Shown here piece after piece: positions 1-7,396 of a DNA stretch of 64,000 bases. The notes below the pieces were generated by a model that did no database searches, was not told the DNA's origin, and worked only from the letters and a program-made list of their open reading frames with translations. The position numbers and the translations under genes were made by a program. Position 1 is the first letter of the stretch, and the number at the start of each line of letters is the position of its first letter. Source of the DNA: Lysinibacillus sphaericus (GTDB lineage Bacteria; Bacillota; Bacilli; Bacillales_A; Planococcaceae); contig NZ_CP019980.1 in NCBI RefSeq assembly GCF_002982115.1, positions 1,186,001 through 1,250,000 on the forward strand, read 5' to 3'.

Positions 1-707
1 TTAATGTGAAAGATTCCTTACTATCAAATGTCAAAGTACGTCAAGCGATTAGCTATGCGGTTGATCGTGAAGCTATTATTAGTGGTATCTATAATAATGT
101 AGGCACCCTTGCAAATTCAGCAATGAGTCCAAAGGTAATTGGTTATTCAAGCGAAACGAAGGCTTATGATTATGATGTTGTAAAGGCAAAACAATTGTTA
201 AAAGAGGCTGGCATTAAAGAAGGGACGAAAGTGAAGTTATTAACAAGTGATCGAAAAGAGCGCATTAATATGGCTGAAGTTGTGCAATCACAATTAAAGG
301 GTATTGGCTTAGATGTTGAAATTCAAGTGATGGAATACGGTGCATTTATTTCAGAAATCACAAAAGAACAGCATCAATTGTTCATTAGTGGCTGGGGCAA
401 TGCAACAGGTGACGCTGATTATAATCAATACAATCTGTTCCATACAGCTTCCATGGGCGCACCAGGCAATCATTTCTATTATAGTAATCCTGAAATTGAT
501 CAGTTAATTGAAGAAGGACGTTCTGAATCAGATCAATCTAAACGCAATGACATCTATAAAAAGGCGATGCAATTAGAGCTAGATGAGGCAGTATATATTC
601 CTGTTCGTAATTATGAGCATTTAGCGGTTTATAGTAATGCTGTAAAGGGCTTTTGGTTGGATGCATCAAATTATACAATGCTTAGTGGTGTAGAGATTGT
701 CCAATAA
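1..707 (+). CDS. ABC transporter substrate-binding protein, peptide/nickel type (5' end outside window)
   Basis: This is the C-terminal part of an extracellular solute-binding protein of the SBP_bac_5 (DppA/OppA/NikA) family, which captures peptides, metals or other small solutes for an ABC importer. The frame is already open at the window edge, so the signal peptide and N-terminal lobe are missing. The opening residues include NVKVRQAISYAVDR, the conserved family motif, and the segment near residues 130-150 (GWGNATGDADYNQYNLF) is also typical. The gene ends 36 bp before an amidohydrolase gene on the same strand, which suggests that the solute is delivered to the two hydrolases that follow. 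The substrate cannot be read from sequence. Confidence 0.9.
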   Translation, partial: NVKDSLLSNVKVRQAISYAVDREAIISGIYNNVGTLANSAMSPKVIGYSSETKAYDYDVVKAKQLLKEAGIKEGTKVKLLTSDRKERINMAEVVQSQLKGIGLDVEIQVMEYGAFISEITKEQHQLFISGWGNATGDADYNQYNLFHTASMGAPGNHFYYSNPEIDQLIEEGRSESDQSKRNDIYKKAMQLELDEAVYIPVRNYEHLAVYSNAVKGFWLDASNYTMLSGVEIVQ

Positions 708-743
708 AGATAGTCATCCAAATACTAATGAGGAGAGTAAACG

Positions 744-1994
744 ATGAACACACTATTGCTAAAAAATGTGAGATTAGAAGAAGCTTTTGAACATGAAAAA
801 GAGCATATTGTCGCAACTCGAACAGCTATTTATGATGTCCTAATAGAAAATGGACATGTAAAACAACTAGATAAAAATATACCTGTTACTGATGATATGA
901 AGGTACTGGATGCCCAACATCAATTATTAGTGCCTTCCTTCCGAGAAATGCATATTCATATCGATAAAACGTATTTTGGTGGTGAATGGCAAGCACCAAG
1001 ACCAATTACTAAAGGAATACTAACACGCATTGAGGAAGAACAAATTCTATTACCGAAGCAATTGCCGACAGCGGCTTATCGCGCTGAGGAGATGGTAAAA
1101 TGGCTAATAGCACAAGGGCATACACACATTCGCTCCCATTGTAATGTTGATCCGCAAATTGGCACGAAACATATAGAAATTACAAAGCAAGTATTAGAGA
1201 AATATAAGGAACAAATTACTTACGATATAGTTGCTTTTCCACAGCACGGCCTTCTTCGCTCCAATGTAGAGGGGTTAATGCGTGAAGCAATGACAATGGG
1301 GGCTACGTTAGTGGGTGGTGTTGATCCATCAATTGTTGATCGAAATATTGATAAATCACTCCAAACAACAATGCAAATAGCACAAGACTATCATACTGGT
1401 ATCGATATTCATATTCATACAGCCAATACATTGGGTGAATTTGAATTTTATAAGTTAATTGATTTGACAAAGCAAGCCAAAAAAGAAGGGCAAGTGACGA
1501 TTAGTCATGCGATGGCACTAGCTGATTTACCACAGCCTCAACTAGAAAATTTAGTACAAGCAATGGCTTCTGTTCAAATGGATGTGACAACAACAGTACC
1601 AATTGCCATCCATCGCGCTACGATACCAATCCCATATTTATATGAAAAAGGGGTCAACGTTTCTGTGGGACACGATAGTTTAACGGATCACTGGTCCCCA
1701 TATGGAACGGGCAATACGATTACAAAATTAAATGTGATGGCTGAAAGATTCCGTTTTATGGATGAATATTCATTAAGTCGTGCATGGAAATATGCATCTG
1801 GCGGCATAACACCATTGAATGATGAGGGTGAGCGTGTATGGCCGAAGGTTGGTGATATGGCCAATATGTTGTTAGTAGATGGCGTTAGTACAGCACATGT
1901 TGTAGCTAGAAGATGTCCAATCTCTACTGTTATTTCACAAGGCAACATTATTCACCAGCAAGATGTGGGAGAGTTGAAAGGAGAATTCAGATGA
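744..1994 (+). CDS. Amidohydrolase, cytosine deaminase-like
   Basis: This 416-residue protein is a metal-dependent hydrolase of the amidohydrolase superfamily, closest in pattern to cytosine deaminases and related aminohydrolases of N-heterocycles. Probable metal ligands are H70 and H72 in MHIHIDKT, H223 or H225 in IDIHIHT, and D311 in GHDSLTDHWSPYG. The SHAMAL segment around H255 matches the second catalytic histidine region, and the HDSLTDHWSPYGTGN block corresponds to the HD-x-x-x-D-P/S-W-x-P-x-G block of cytosine deaminase. An AGGAG SD precedes the ATG. It lies between a peptide-type binding protein and a second paralogous hydrolase, so the cluster probably imports and deaminates or hydrolyses a nitrogen compound. 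The exact substrate is unknown. Confidence 0.85.
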   Translation: MNTLLLKNVRLEEAFEHEKEHIVATRTAIYDVLIENGHVKQLDKNIPVTDDMKVLDAQHQLLVPSFREMHIHIDKTYFGGEWQAPRPITKGILTRIEEEQILLPKQLPTAAYRAEEMVKWLIAQGHTHIRSHCNVDPQIGTKHIEITKQVLEKYKEQITYDIVAFPQHGLLRSNVEGLMREAMTMGATLVGGVDPSIVDRNIDKSLQTTMQIAQDYHTGIDIHIHTANTLGEFEFYKLIDLTKQAKKEGQVTISHAMALADLPQPQLENLVQAMASVQMDVTTTVPIAIHRATIPIPYLYEKGVNVSVGHDSLTDHWSPYGTGNTITKLNVMAERFRFMDEYSLSRAWKYASGGITPLNDEGERVWPKVGDMANMLLVDGVSTAHVVARRCPISTVISQGNIIHQQDVGELKGEFR

Positions 1995-3202
1995 AGCAAT
2001 GGCTGACAAATGTTCTACTTGAAACAGGAGAGTACGTAAAAGAAAATGATACAGTTGGTACAAAGGTTGAGCTTTTTCATCTTGAAATTATGCAAGGTGT
2101 TATCTCGCAGATTATTCCAGCCACACAAGCAATTAATGCAACGCAACCTATGACAGATATGAAGGGAAAGCTCCTTTTACCCGCATTTAAAGAAATGCAC
2201 AATCATTTAGATAAAACATACTTATCATTACCGTGGAAGGCTGTTATACCAGCTAAAAATTTAAAAGATCGATTAGAGCAAGAAGCGAGAGAACTACCTA
2301 TTTTAGCTAATACAGGGAAACAGCGAGCTGTTGCTATGATTGAAAAAATTATAAGTAACGGCACTAATCATATACGCACGCATGTCAATATTGATCCATA
2401 CATTGGGTTGAAAAATTTAGAAGGTGTTTTAGCCGCATTAGATGATTATAAAGATATTGTGACAGCAGAGGTTATTGCGTTTCCACAGCATGGTTTACTA
2501 AGAGAGCATGTACCGCAGTTACTACGTGAGGCATTACGCCAGGGTGCTACAATGATTGGGGGACTTGATCCTGCGGGCATTGATAATACTATAGAGCGTT
2601 CTTTATATGAGACGATGGATATTGCTAATGAGTTTAATGTCGATGTAGATATTCACTTACATGATAGCGGGCATGTGGGCTACTATACAATTGATAAATG
2701 GCTAGATATTGTCGAAGAAGCCGGTTATCAAGGGAGAACAGCCATAAGTCATGCATTTGCATTAGGTGATGTATCTGTAATGGAACAACATGCTATAGCA
2801 ACTCGACTAGCGGAACAACGAGTGAAAATCATGTCGACAGTGCCTTATAATCTTAATCGTGTGATGCCACCAATTGATTTGTTAGCAGAGCATGGGGTTG
2901 ATGTTCATTTTGGTTGTGATGGATTTTATGATTCCTGGAGTCCGTATGGTTCTGGGGATGTTTTAGAAAAAGCGACTACTTTTGCAGAAGTTTCTAGAAA
3001 GTTAGATGAACGTTCTATTCGCCAAACATTAAAATATATTACTAATGGTATTACTCCGTTAGATACTAATGGTCAGAAGGTTTGGCCAAATATCAATGAT
3101 GAAGCGAGCTTTGTGTTTTTTGATGCGGTATCAAGTGCCGAAGTTATTGCAAGAAGACCTCTAGATCGGACGGTCATGTCTAAAGGAAAATTTATTCGTT
3201 AA
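1991..3202 (+). CDS. Amidohydrolase, cytosine deaminase-like (second paralogue)
   Basis: This 403-residue protein is a paralogue of the upstream hydrolase. It has the same ligand positions: H70 and H72 in MHNHLDKT, the DIHLHDSGH strand, SHAFALGD, and CDGFYDSWSPYGSGD. I chose the ATG at 1991 because it follows AAAGGAG and overlaps the upstream stop in an ATGA arrangement, which points to translational coupling; the frame stays open further upstream inside the previous gene. The pair may be subunits of one heteromeric enzyme or two steps of one pathway. The specific reaction is not determined. A stem-loop follows the stop. Confidence 0.85.
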   Translation: MKQWLTNVLLETGEYVKENDTVGTKVELFHLEIMQGVISQIIPATQAINATQPMTDMKGKLLLPAFKEMHNHLDKTYLSLPWKAVIPAKNLKDRLEQEARELPILANTGKQRAVAMIEKIISNGTNHIRTHVNIDPYIGLKNLEGVLAALDDYKDIVTAEVIAFPQHGLLREHVPQLLREALRQGATMIGGLDPAGIDNTIERSLYETMDIANEFNVDVDIHLHDSGHVGYYTIDKWLDIVEEAGYQGRTAISHAFALGDVSVMEQHAIATRLAEQRVKIMSTVPYNLNRVMPPIDLLAEHGVDVHFGCDGFYDSWSPYGSGDVLEKATTFAEVSRKLDERSIRQTLKYITNGITPLDTNGQKVWPNINDEASFVFFDAVSSAEVIARRPLDRTVMSKGKFIR

Positions 3203-3209
3203 TTTGTGG

Positions 3210-3240
3210 GAACGGCATACTTAATGCCGTTCTCATCTTG
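3210..3240 (+). terminator. Stem-loop after the amidohydrolase operon
   Basis: GAACGGCAT and ATGCCGTTC form a perfect 9-bp stem with a 5-nt loop 7 bp after the stop. The T-tract is weak (CTCATCTTG), so termination may be partial. Confidence 0.55.
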
Positions 3241-3313
3241 AAATGATCTCCCTTTATCTAAACAAAAATCCGCCTGACATTCCTATACTTACGTAATGCA
3301 TTTTGTTAGAGAT

Positions 3314-3346
3314 GCTTTGCAAAAGGAAGCAAAGCGGTTTTTTTAT
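3314..3346 (+). terminator. Rho-independent terminator or leader attenuator
   Basis: GCTTTGC, an 8-nt loop and GCAAAGC are followed by GG and a run of T. It lies about 110 bp beyond the first stem-loop and about 95 bp before the eamA start, so it could end leaky read-through or act as an attenuator in the eamA leader. Confidence 0.6.
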
Positions 3347-3386
3347 TGTAGTGCGGCTGCGGATTTTTATAGGAGGGCTTTCGAAC

Positions 3387-3419
3387 ATGCTTGTAAAAGC
3401 TATTATCGGACATTTTTAA
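3387..3419 (+). CDS. Possible 10-residue leader peptide
   Basis: ATG at 3387 follows AGGAGGG at good spacing and encodes MLVKAIIGHF before a TAA, 21 bp ahead of the eamA ATG. The SD is stronger than that of eamA itself. Whether the peptide is made, and whether it couples or regulates eamA translation, is inference. Confidence 0.3.
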   Translation: MLVKAIIGHF

Positions 3420-3440
3420 TTATGTGAGAAGGTGCTACTA

Positions 3441-4349
3441 ATGAAACAACTAACAACGTACATGATTTTATTTAGCTGTGTATTTTTTTGGGCTAGTAAT
3501 TTTATCATCGGCTCTATACTCGTTCATCATTGGGACCCTCTAGCAATTGCCATTTACAGGCTTTTAGTTATAGTTCTTTTTTTAACTTGTATTAGTTGGC
3601 AATCCATTGTACATGTATCAGTTACACGAAAGGATATTTTATTATTATTTGCTGCTGGCATTTTAGGTGTTGCGATAAATCATTATAGTTTTTATGCAAG
3701 CCTTCAGCATACAACGCCGATTACAGCAGCGCTTATCTTAGCCTGTGCACCCATTGTTACGTCACTTCTTAATAAACTCATCTTTAATGAATATCGTAAT
3801 GGCATATTTTGGGTAGGTGCTATTATCTCATTAGTAGGGGTTTCTATGATTATTACCAAAGGAGCATACGGAAGAATTTCGATTGGTAAAGGTGAAATAC
3901 TAAGCTTAATAACAATGTTAAGTTTTGCCTTGTTCCTCATAATAGTCAATGACCTAAGTGTCAGAATATCTGCTGAGGTAATTACCTTTTATACAAATAT
4001 AATTGGTCTACTTGTTTTGTTGCCGTTTGGAACTTCTGTATTGTCTCAAAAGAATAGCCAAGTGGGTTTTCCAATGTGGTTACTTTTAATTGTTTCAGCA
4101 ATTATTATTCATGGAATTAGCAATTTAATGTGGAATAGAAAAATGAAAGAAGTAGGGTCGACAAATGCATCGCTATTATTAAATTTTGAACCAGCTATTG
4201 CGATGATTTTAAGTGCGATGGTTTTACATCAGCTTCCGACAAGCATTCAAATTTATGGTTCGTTGTTGATTCTTTTAGGAATTATCCTTTGTATTTATTA
4301 TAAAGAAATAAAAGCTCTTTTTAAGTGGCAGGCACCGAAACGAATGTGA
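3441..4349 (+). CDS. EamA/DMT-family transporter
   Basis: This 302-residue integral membrane protein has about ten hydrophobic segments arranged as two EamA repeats, typical of the drug/metabolite transporter superfamily that exports amino acids, metabolites or drugs. Recognisable features are FWASNFIIGSILVHHWDP at the N-terminus, the PITAALILACAPIVTSLL segment ending repeat one, and NASLLLNFEPAIAMILSAM in repeat two. ATG 3441 is chosen over an in-frame GTG nine bases upstream because GAAGGTG then has normal spacing. The last codons overlap one arm of a dispersed inverted repeat, so the C-terminal residues AGTETNV-like tail may have been set by that element. Substrate unknown. Confidence 0.85.
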   Translation: MKQLTTYMILFSCVFFWASNFIIGSILVHHWDPLAIAIYRLLVIVLFLTCISWQSIVHVSVTRKDILLLFAAGILGVAINHYSFYASLQHTTPITAALILACAPIVTSLLNKLIFNEYRNGIFWVGAIISLVGVSMIITKGAYGRISIGKGEILSLITMLSFALFLIIVNDLSVRISAEVITFYTNIIGLLVLLPFGTSVLSQKNSQVGFPMWLLLIVSAIIIHGISNLMWNRKMKEVGSTNASLLLNFEPAIAMILSAMVLHQLPTSIQIYGSLLILLGIILCIYYKEIKALFKWQAPKRM

Positions 4350-4378
4350 ATATTCAGAATAATTTCGGTGCCTGGCAC
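4325..4378. repeat. Dispersed palindromic element, family A, complete copy
   Basis: An inverted repeat with arms GTGGCAGGCACCGAAA (4325-4340) and TTTCGGTGCCTGGCAC (4363-4378) encloses a core with a central GAATATTC. The 38-bp block from CACC (4333) to GGTG (4370) matches the block at 54665-54702 at 31 of 38 positions with no gap. It overlaps the 3' end of the EamA gene and lies between it and the convergent dctM. It may also work as a bidirectional terminator. Confidence 0.75.
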
Positions 4379-4401
4379 GTTATTTCAGGCACGTTATTTC
4401 A
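4374..4401. repeat. 14-bp tandem duplication at the dctM stop codon
   Basis: GGCACGTTATTTCA occurs twice head to tail at 4374-4387 and 4388-4401. The second copy contains the dctM stop (read on the minus strand), and the first joins the palindromic element. This looks like a target-site-like or slippage duplication at the element boundary. Confidence 0.7.
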
Positions 4402-5662
4402 TTTGTTCTGGTAGCCAAAGTGATAATTGTGGAAGTACGATAACGAGTGCTAAGAACACAATCATTAAAATAATAAATGGAATAACTCCTTTGACTACTT
4501 CTCCGAGTTTTTCCTTCGCAATACCACTTACTACAAAGAGATTTAGACCTACAGGAGGTGTAATCATACCAAGCTCCATATTGATTGTCATAATAATCGC
4601 AAAGTGAATAAGGTTGATATCAAAATGAACAAGGATTGGTAACAAGATTGGTAGCGTTATGAGAATAATGGATACTGCTTCTAAGAACATCCCCATGATA
4701 AAGAATAAAATATTGACGATAATCATGAAAATCCATTTGTTCAAGTCACTTTCCGCAATCCAAGCACCAACTTGTTGAGGAACTTGTGCGTTCGTTAAAT
4801 ATAAACCGAATAAAGACGCAGCACCGATAATTAAGAAAATCATTGCAGTAATATTAATAGACTCAACTAATACTTCACGGAAGTCTTTTAACTTCATTTC
4901 ACGATAGATAAATAGTGACACGACTAATCCGTAGAATACTGCAATCACAGCCGATTCAGTAGGTGTGACAACGCCAGAATAGATCGTTCCTAAAATTAAA
5001 AATGGTAAGAAGCCACCCCAAATGGCTTTTAGTGATTTCCGCCAGCGAACTTCCCAAGATGCCGGCTCATCGCCATTAAACCCATTGCGTTTTGCATAGA
5101 AGATAGCAGCAACGATTAAAATACCAGTTAACGCAAGACCTGGAATAACCCCAGCCATAAATAATTCACCGATAGATTGCTCGGAAGTTATACCATAAAT
5201 GATTAAAGGAACACTTGGAGGAATTAAAATGCCGAGTGTACCACCAGCAGCTACAAGTCCCATAGAGTAGCGCTTTTTATAGCCAGCTGAAATCATGGCA
5301 GGAATCATAATGGAACCGATAGCAGCAGCCGTAGCAGGGGAAGAACCCGAAATGGCTGCGAATATCGCACAGGCAACAATGGTTACAACTGCGAGACCGC
5401 CAGGGAGATGTCCAATCCAAGCGCGTAATGCTTCTATTAAATACTTAGAAATGCCCCCACGTGCCATAAGTACACCTGCAAGAACGAATCCCGGAATAGC
5501 CATCATCGGGAATGAATCGAGAGCTGTGAAAATACGCTGTGGAATCATATTCATATTGAAATCAATTTGGAAGAACACTAAAATCGTTGAAAGCGCTAAG
5601 CTGACTGCGACAGGTACACGTAAAAATAATAAAATAAAGAAACTAAGTAAGAGGATTAGCAT
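4394..5662 (-). CDS. dctM: TRAP transporter large permease subunit DctM
   Basis: This 422-residue, very hydrophobic protein is the ion-transporter-superfamily subunit of a tripartite ATP-independent periplasmic (TRAP) transporter, which drives solute uptake with a cation gradient. About a dozen membrane segments are visible, with the conserved region AAISGSSPATAAAIGSIMIP near residues 105-125 and the PPSVPLIIYG and TPPVGLNLFV motifs. It overlaps the end of dctQ by 20 bp and has its own SD (GGAAAGGACG), consistent with coupled expression of the Q-M pair. With dctP and the dctBSR genes next door, a C4-dicarboxylate substrate is likely. The length is normal for the family. Confidence 0.93.
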   Translation of the reverse strand: MLILLLSFFILLFLRVPVAVSLALSTILVFFQIDFNMNMIPQRIFTALDSFPMMAIPGFVLAGVLMARGGISKYLIEALRAWIGHLPGGLAVVTIVACAIFAAISGSSPATAAAIGSIMIPAMISAGYKKRYSMGLVAAGGTLGILIPPSVPLIIYGITSEQSIGELFMAGVIPGLALTGILIVAAIFYAKRNGFNGDEPASWEVRWRKSLKAIWGGFLPFLILGTIYSGVVTPTESAVIAVFYGLVVSLFIYREMKLKDFREVLVESINITAMIFLIIGAASLFGLYLTNAQVPQQVGAWIAESDLNKWIFMIIVNILFFIMGMFLEAVSIILITLPILLPILVHFDINLIHFAIIMTINMELGMITPPVGLNLFVVSGIAKEKLGEVVKGVIPFIILMIVFLALVIVLPQLSLWLPEQMK

Positions 5663-6140
5663 ATTCTTCGTCCTTTCCTCTTAAAATATTGACTAATCTT
5701 TCTACAAATCGTAGTAAAAATAACACACCTGAAATCGGCAGTACTAAGTAGACTACCCACATAGGAATGCCGATGTCTAGTGATACCATACCTGATGTAT
5801 AGCGGTTTTCAACTAAAATAAATCCATAGTACGTATAAATGAAACAAAAGACGATGCTTAAGCATGTTGCCACTAAATCTAAAATTCGTTTCTGGGATGG
5901 TTTTAATTTATCGTATAAAATATCTACTTGGATGTGTTGATTGTGACGAAGTGCTAAACCAAAGCCAAGAAATGTTCCCCAAATAATGGCGTAACGTGCT
6001 AATTCTTCTACCCAAGCTTGGGGTTCATTAAAAATATAACGCATCATTACACCGTAGAAAATCAGTGCAATACCAGCTACGAAAAAGAATCCAGCAAGGA
6101 TTTCCTCTAGATACCCCCATAGTTTATGTAAAATATTCAT
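5643..6140 (-). CDS. dctQ: TRAP transporter small permease subunit DctQ
   Basis: This 165-residue membrane protein has four hydrophobic segments, the usual architecture of DctQ. The family signature appears as FNEPQAWVEELARYAIIWGTFLGFGLALRHNQHIQVD in residues 35-75. DctQ bridges the substrate-binding protein and DctM. The ATG follows AAGGAGG. It is separated from dctP by a 153-bp gap that contains a strong stem-loop, and it overlaps dctM, so Q and M are translated together whereas dctP can be made in excess. Confidence 0.92.
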   Translation of the reverse strand: MNILHKLWGYLEEILAGFFFVAGIALIFYGVMMRYIFNEPQAWVEELARYAIIWGTFLGFGLALRHNQHIQVDILYDKLKPSQKRILDLVATCLSIVFCFIYTYYGFILVENRYTSGMVSLDIGIPMWVVYLVLPISGVLFLLRFVERLVNILRGKDEEYANPLT

Positions 6141-6227
6141 GCGGATGCCTCCTTAAAATATGATGATTGTATTTTCCGATTTAAAGTAAAATGAGAATGC
6201 ATTCTGTCTATCAATTTTTCGAAATAT

Positions 6228-6242
6228 TGTAAGCGATTTACT
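6228..6242. promoter_or_regulatory. Weak cre-like sequence in the dctP-dctQ gap
   Basis: TGTAAGCGATTTAC fits the CcpA operator consensus TGWAARCGYTWNCW at 11 of 14 positions, with a perfect left half. It lies just beyond the dctP-dctQ stem-loop in the direction of transcription. It may be a chance match. Confidence 0.2.
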
Positions 6243-6243
6243 T

Positions 6244-6282
6244 TAAGAAAAAGAGTGAGTGTCGATAAGTCATCGACACTCA
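6244..6282 (-). terminator. Attenuator-type stem-loop between dctP and dctQM
   Basis: TGAGTGTCGAT (6256-6266) and ATCGACACTCA (6272-6282) form a perfect 11-bp stem with a 5-nt loop. On the minus strand it is followed by CTCTTTTTCTTA. Being inside the operon, right after the binding-protein gene, it probably terminates part of the transcripts or protects the dctP 3' end. Confidence 0.65.
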
Positions 6283-6293
6283 ATTTAAAGCGC

Positions 6294-7340
6294 TTATTTT
6301 AAATCACGAATACCATTAATTAAATCTTCAGTAATCGCTTTGCCAAACTCTTCGTAAACGGGCTCAAGTTCAGCTTTGATAGCCTCTTTTTGAGCAGCTG
6401 TTAATTCAACCACTTCAATGCCAGAGTTCTTAATGTTTTCATACGATTTGGCGTTTTCTTCAGCAGCTAAATCCCAAGCTAACGTTGTAGCCTCATTTAA
6501 AGAATCTTCAACCGCTTTTAATAAATCGCTAGGAATTTTATCCCAGAAAGGTTTGTTCACAAAGATAGCGTAGTCAAGACGACCGTGTTCAGATACAGAA
6601 AAGTACTTTTGAACTTCTTGGTATTTTTGAGTATCGAAGTTGTTGAACGTATTTTCTTGTCCATCTACAGTTCCTTGTTGCAGAGCAGCGTATGTTTCAC
6701 CGAATGAAATCGTCGCTGAGCCAGCATGTAAAGCTTTAAATTGTGCTTCAAGAACTTTCCCTGCTTGTGCACGGAATTTTAAACCTTTAAAATCTTCAAC
6801 ATTTACAAGTGGGTGTTTGTTATTTGAAAAATGTTTAAAGCCGTTTTCCCAGAATACTAAACCTTTAATATCATTTGCGGCTAATTGATCGGATTCAAGA
6901 ATGGTTTTTGCTACGTCAGAATCAAAGAATTTACGAACATGCTCTTCGTTTTCAAAAAGGTAAGGCATGTCTACGTATTGCCAACGAGGGTCAATTTTCA
7001 CCATTTTTGTAACAGATGGAGCAATCATATGTACGTTTCCAGATACTAATGCATCCAGTTCATCATTATCGCCATATAATTGAGAAGAAGGATAAACTTC
7101 AACTTTCACTTTACCGTCAGTTTTCTCCTCAACTAATTTTGCAAAAGCATCGGCAGCTTTTCCTTTAACACTGTCAATTGATGTAACGTGAGAAAATTTA
7201 ATAACAAGCGGTTTATCTTTTGTATAACCACCATCTCCTTCAGCTGCTGGAGCAGAGGCTGTTTCTTTTTTGTCGCCACCACACGCGGCTAATGCTAGTA
7301 CAAGCACAGCCATCAGTGACATAAGAAGCCATTTTTTCAT
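6294..7340 (-). CDS. dctP: TRAP transporter substrate-binding protein DctP
   Basis: This 348-residue lipoprotein binds the solute outside the membrane and hands it to DctQM. It has a lipoprotein signal peptide with lipobox LAAC (C20), an acidic/alanine linker, and the DctP fold starting KPLVIKFSHVTSIDSVKGKAADAF. The family pattern GLKFRAQAGKVLEAQFKALHAGS and QQGTVDGQENTFNNF is present; the arginine in KFRAQ corresponds to the conserved carboxylate-binding arginine. The ATG follows AAGGGGG. It lies 56 bp after dctB on the same strand, so the transcript probably runs dctB-dctP-dctQ-dctM. Confidence 0.93.
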   Translation of the reverse strand: MKKWLLMSLMAVLVLALAACGGDKKETASAPAAEGDGGYTKDKPLVIKFSHVTSIDSVKGKAADAFAKLVEEKTDGKVKVEVYPSSQLYGDNDELDALVSGNVHMIAPSVTKMVKIDPRWQYVDMPYLFENEEHVRKFFDSDVAKTILESDQLAANDIKGLVFWENGFKHFSNNKHPLVNVEDFKGLKFRAQAGKVLEAQFKALHAGSATISFGETYAALQQGTVDGQENTFNNFDTQKYQEVQKYFSVSEHGRLDYAIFVNKPFWDKIPSDLLKAVEDSLNEATTLAWDLAAEENAKSYENIKNSGIEVVELTAAQKEAIKAELEPVYEEFGKAITEDLINGIRDLK

Positions 7341-7396
7341 GTCAAATCCCCCTTAAAGTTTTGATTATAGTTAAAAGGATCCCCTTTAAACCCAAG

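Noticed and set aside
1913..1990. Upstream extension of the second amidohydrolase
   Set aside because: It would run inside the first gene without an SD; the ATGA overlap with AAAGGAG at 1991 is the better start.
4368..5684. Plus-strand open frames across dctM
   Set aside because: They mirror the membrane-protein codons of dctM on the other strand and have no SD.
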